Shown here: piece by piece, positions 20,286-21,064 of the stretch
How positions within the stretch are numbered: position 1 is the stretch's first letter
How the letters are laid out: the number at the start of each line of letters is the position of its first letter
From: an uncultured Collinsella sp.
GTDB lineage: Bacteria; Actinomycetota; Coriobacteriia; Coriobacteriales; Coriobacteriaceae
Assembly: GCA_900550835.1 (NCBI GenBank)
Contig: URTP01000016.1
Location: 1 to 21,064 of the forward strand
DNA: 21,064 bases
Direction of reading: 5' to 3'
Made by a program: the position numbers and the translations under genes
The notes under the pieces: model-generated
What the model was told of the DNA's origin: nothing
Databases searched by the model: none
The model's input: only the letters and a program-made list of their open reading frames with translations

Positions 20286-20996
20286 TTGTCCCAGCTCGAG
20301 AAATGCGACCGCCGGTCCCTTCGCTCGCAGCGTGCCCTTCGCCAGGCACTTGCCAGCGAGCTTGCCGAAAGCGGCGACCTTTCGCGCATTAATGTCGCGT
20401 CGCTCACCGAGCGCGCTGGCCTTACGCGCCGCACGTTCTATTCGCACTACCGCGATATCCCCGACTTTATCAATCAAATCGAGGACGGCTTGCTGGCCGA
20501 GATCCGTGAGCGCATTGAGTTCATTACCGCAGCTCAGCTGCCTGATCTCTATCACAATATCGATGAGCTCGAGCCGGCGCCCGGTTCGGTTGAGCTGCTG
20601 CGTTATCTTGCGGCCAACCGCGACTTAATCGGTGCGCTGCTGGGGCCGGGCGGCGACCAGGCCTTCATTAAAAGGATTATCGACACTGCGCGTGAGGCTG
20701 TGGTGCCGCGTGCGCAGACGGGCATTTTGGGCCTGGCGCTGGGCACGTTCTTTGACTACTACGTCACCTACGTCGTGAGTGCCGAGGTCGGCATGATTCA
20801 GCGCTGGTTTGAGCGTGACCTTTCCGAATCGCCCGAGGCCATGGCGCGCATCATGACGGTTATCGCCTTTGTGCGCCCCGGTGACCTGTATGGCCAACCC
20901 ATCGATATCAACGTGCCGGAATACGGCATGAAGCTATTGAACTTGCAGCTCGAGGACGCGGCCGACACCGCCGCAACCGTCGAGTCCAACAACTAA
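20286..20996 (+). CDS. TetR/AcrR family transcriptional regulator with TTG start
   Basis: A 236-residue regulator. The N-terminal helix-turn-helix region (about residues 10-60) contains LRQALASELAESGDLSRINVASLTERAGLTRRTFYSHYRDI in its usual order; the NVASLTERAG / TRRTFYSHY core is diagnostic of TetR proteins of the DhaS-like branch (TetR_C_8-type C-terminus with a conserved FFDYYVTYVVS helix). Translation appears to start at TTG 20286, just after AAGGAGGA; no ATG or GTG fits near the ribosome-binding site, and the spacing is short (4 nt). A conserved Gly/Leu-rich helix follows at about 140-160. The next gene starts 11 bp after its stop, so the regulator is the first gene of an operon, probably autoregulated through the dyads upstream. 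Confidence 0.88.
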   Translation: MSQLEKCDRRSLRSQRALRQALASELAESGDLSRINVASLTERAGLTRRTFYSHYRDIPDFINQIEDGLLAEIRERIEFITAAQLPDLYHNIDELEPAPGSVELLRYLAANRDLIGALLGPGGDQAFIKRIIDTAREAVVPRAQTGILGLALGTFFDYYVTYVVSAEVGMIQRWFERDLSESPEAMARIMTVIAFVRPGDLYGQPIDINVPEYGMKLLNLQLEDAADTAATVESNN

Positions 20997-21007
20997 GAGG
21001 AGAGACA

Positions 21008-21064
21008 ATGAGCAAACTCGCCGAAGGCATTAAGGACCGTATAGTTGCTGCCGCGCGCGAGGCC
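21008..21064 (+). CDS. Start of a co-directional gene, truncated by the window end
   Basis: An ATG at 21008 preceded by AAGAGGAGAGAC opens a frame of 19 codons to the window edge (MSKLAEGIKDRIVAAAREA). It begins 11 bp after the TetR stop codon and is probably co-transcribed with it. Too short to identify. Confidence 0.6.
   Translation, partial: MSKLAEGIKDRIVAAAREA

Overview
The window is a GC-rich stretch of Gram-positive type chromosome. Genes are dense, G/C is preferred at third codon positions, and ribosome-binding sites are strong and purine-rich. Gene families (PF06541 membrane protein, short Dxs variant, Tat-type lipoprotein binding protein, unusual PII) and the many small palindromes with a GGGACAG-like core suggest a gut Coriobacteriia genome, most likely Collinsella. 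That assignment is inference; no 16S gene or marker set is present.

Layout. (1) 267-2530: a receiver/HD-GYP protein with a degenerate GGDEF domain, followed by a stand-alone Hpt protein, together a c-di-GMP/phosphorelay module. (2) 2553-2649: a palindromic repeat element. (3) 2707-6188: a DUF2975 membrane protein plus a small XRE regulator (YoaS/YozG-like pair), a terminator, then an ABC exporter operon (ATPase and two permeases). The promoter regions of the pair and of the ABC operon carry the same 34-bp double-dyad site, so the XRE protein probably controls both. (4) 6300-10621, minus strand: a polar amino-acid (glutamate/glutamine type) ABC importer in the order binding protein, permease, permease, ATPase, with a class I glutamine-amidotransferase-like hydrolase downstream. 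A terminator-like hairpin separates the binding-protein gene from the permeases. (5) 10622-11088: a gene-free stretch with four palindromic repeats and the dxs terminator. (6) 11089-12870, minus strand: a short, divergent 1-deoxyxylulose-5-phosphate synthase. (7) 13099-14679: an HD-domain hydrolase and a CmpB-like membrane protein. (8) 14878-16685: ammonium transporter and PII protein; the PII T-loop lacks Tyr51. (9) 16760-18784: a TetR regulator and an MFS exporter with two matching operators around a UUCG terminator. (10) 18900-19757: a Cof-type HAD phosphatase whose promoter and ribosome-binding site sit in a 32-nt perfect palindrome. (11) 19757-20194: a compact cassette bracketed by inverted copies of one palindrome. 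(12) 20286-end: a TetR regulator with a TTG start, followed by the first codons of a co-directional gene.

The most striking object is region 11. It has a LexA/SOS-box-like dyad on a promoter, and a 41-codon hydrophobic/basic micro-ORF with a ribosome-binding site fully complementary to the 16S 3' end. A converging minus-strand promoter follows the ORF. The mRNA's 5' and 3' untranslated regions are complementary over 11 and 10 bases. Together this looks like an SOS-controlled type I toxin-antitoxin locus that I cannot assign to a known family. All functional statements about it are inference from sequence layout.

Functionally the window is mostly nutrient nitrogen handling (amino-acid import, ammonium/PII), small-molecule export under local repressors, and signalling. 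No rRNA, tRNA, CRISPR array or recognisable transposase gene was seen.
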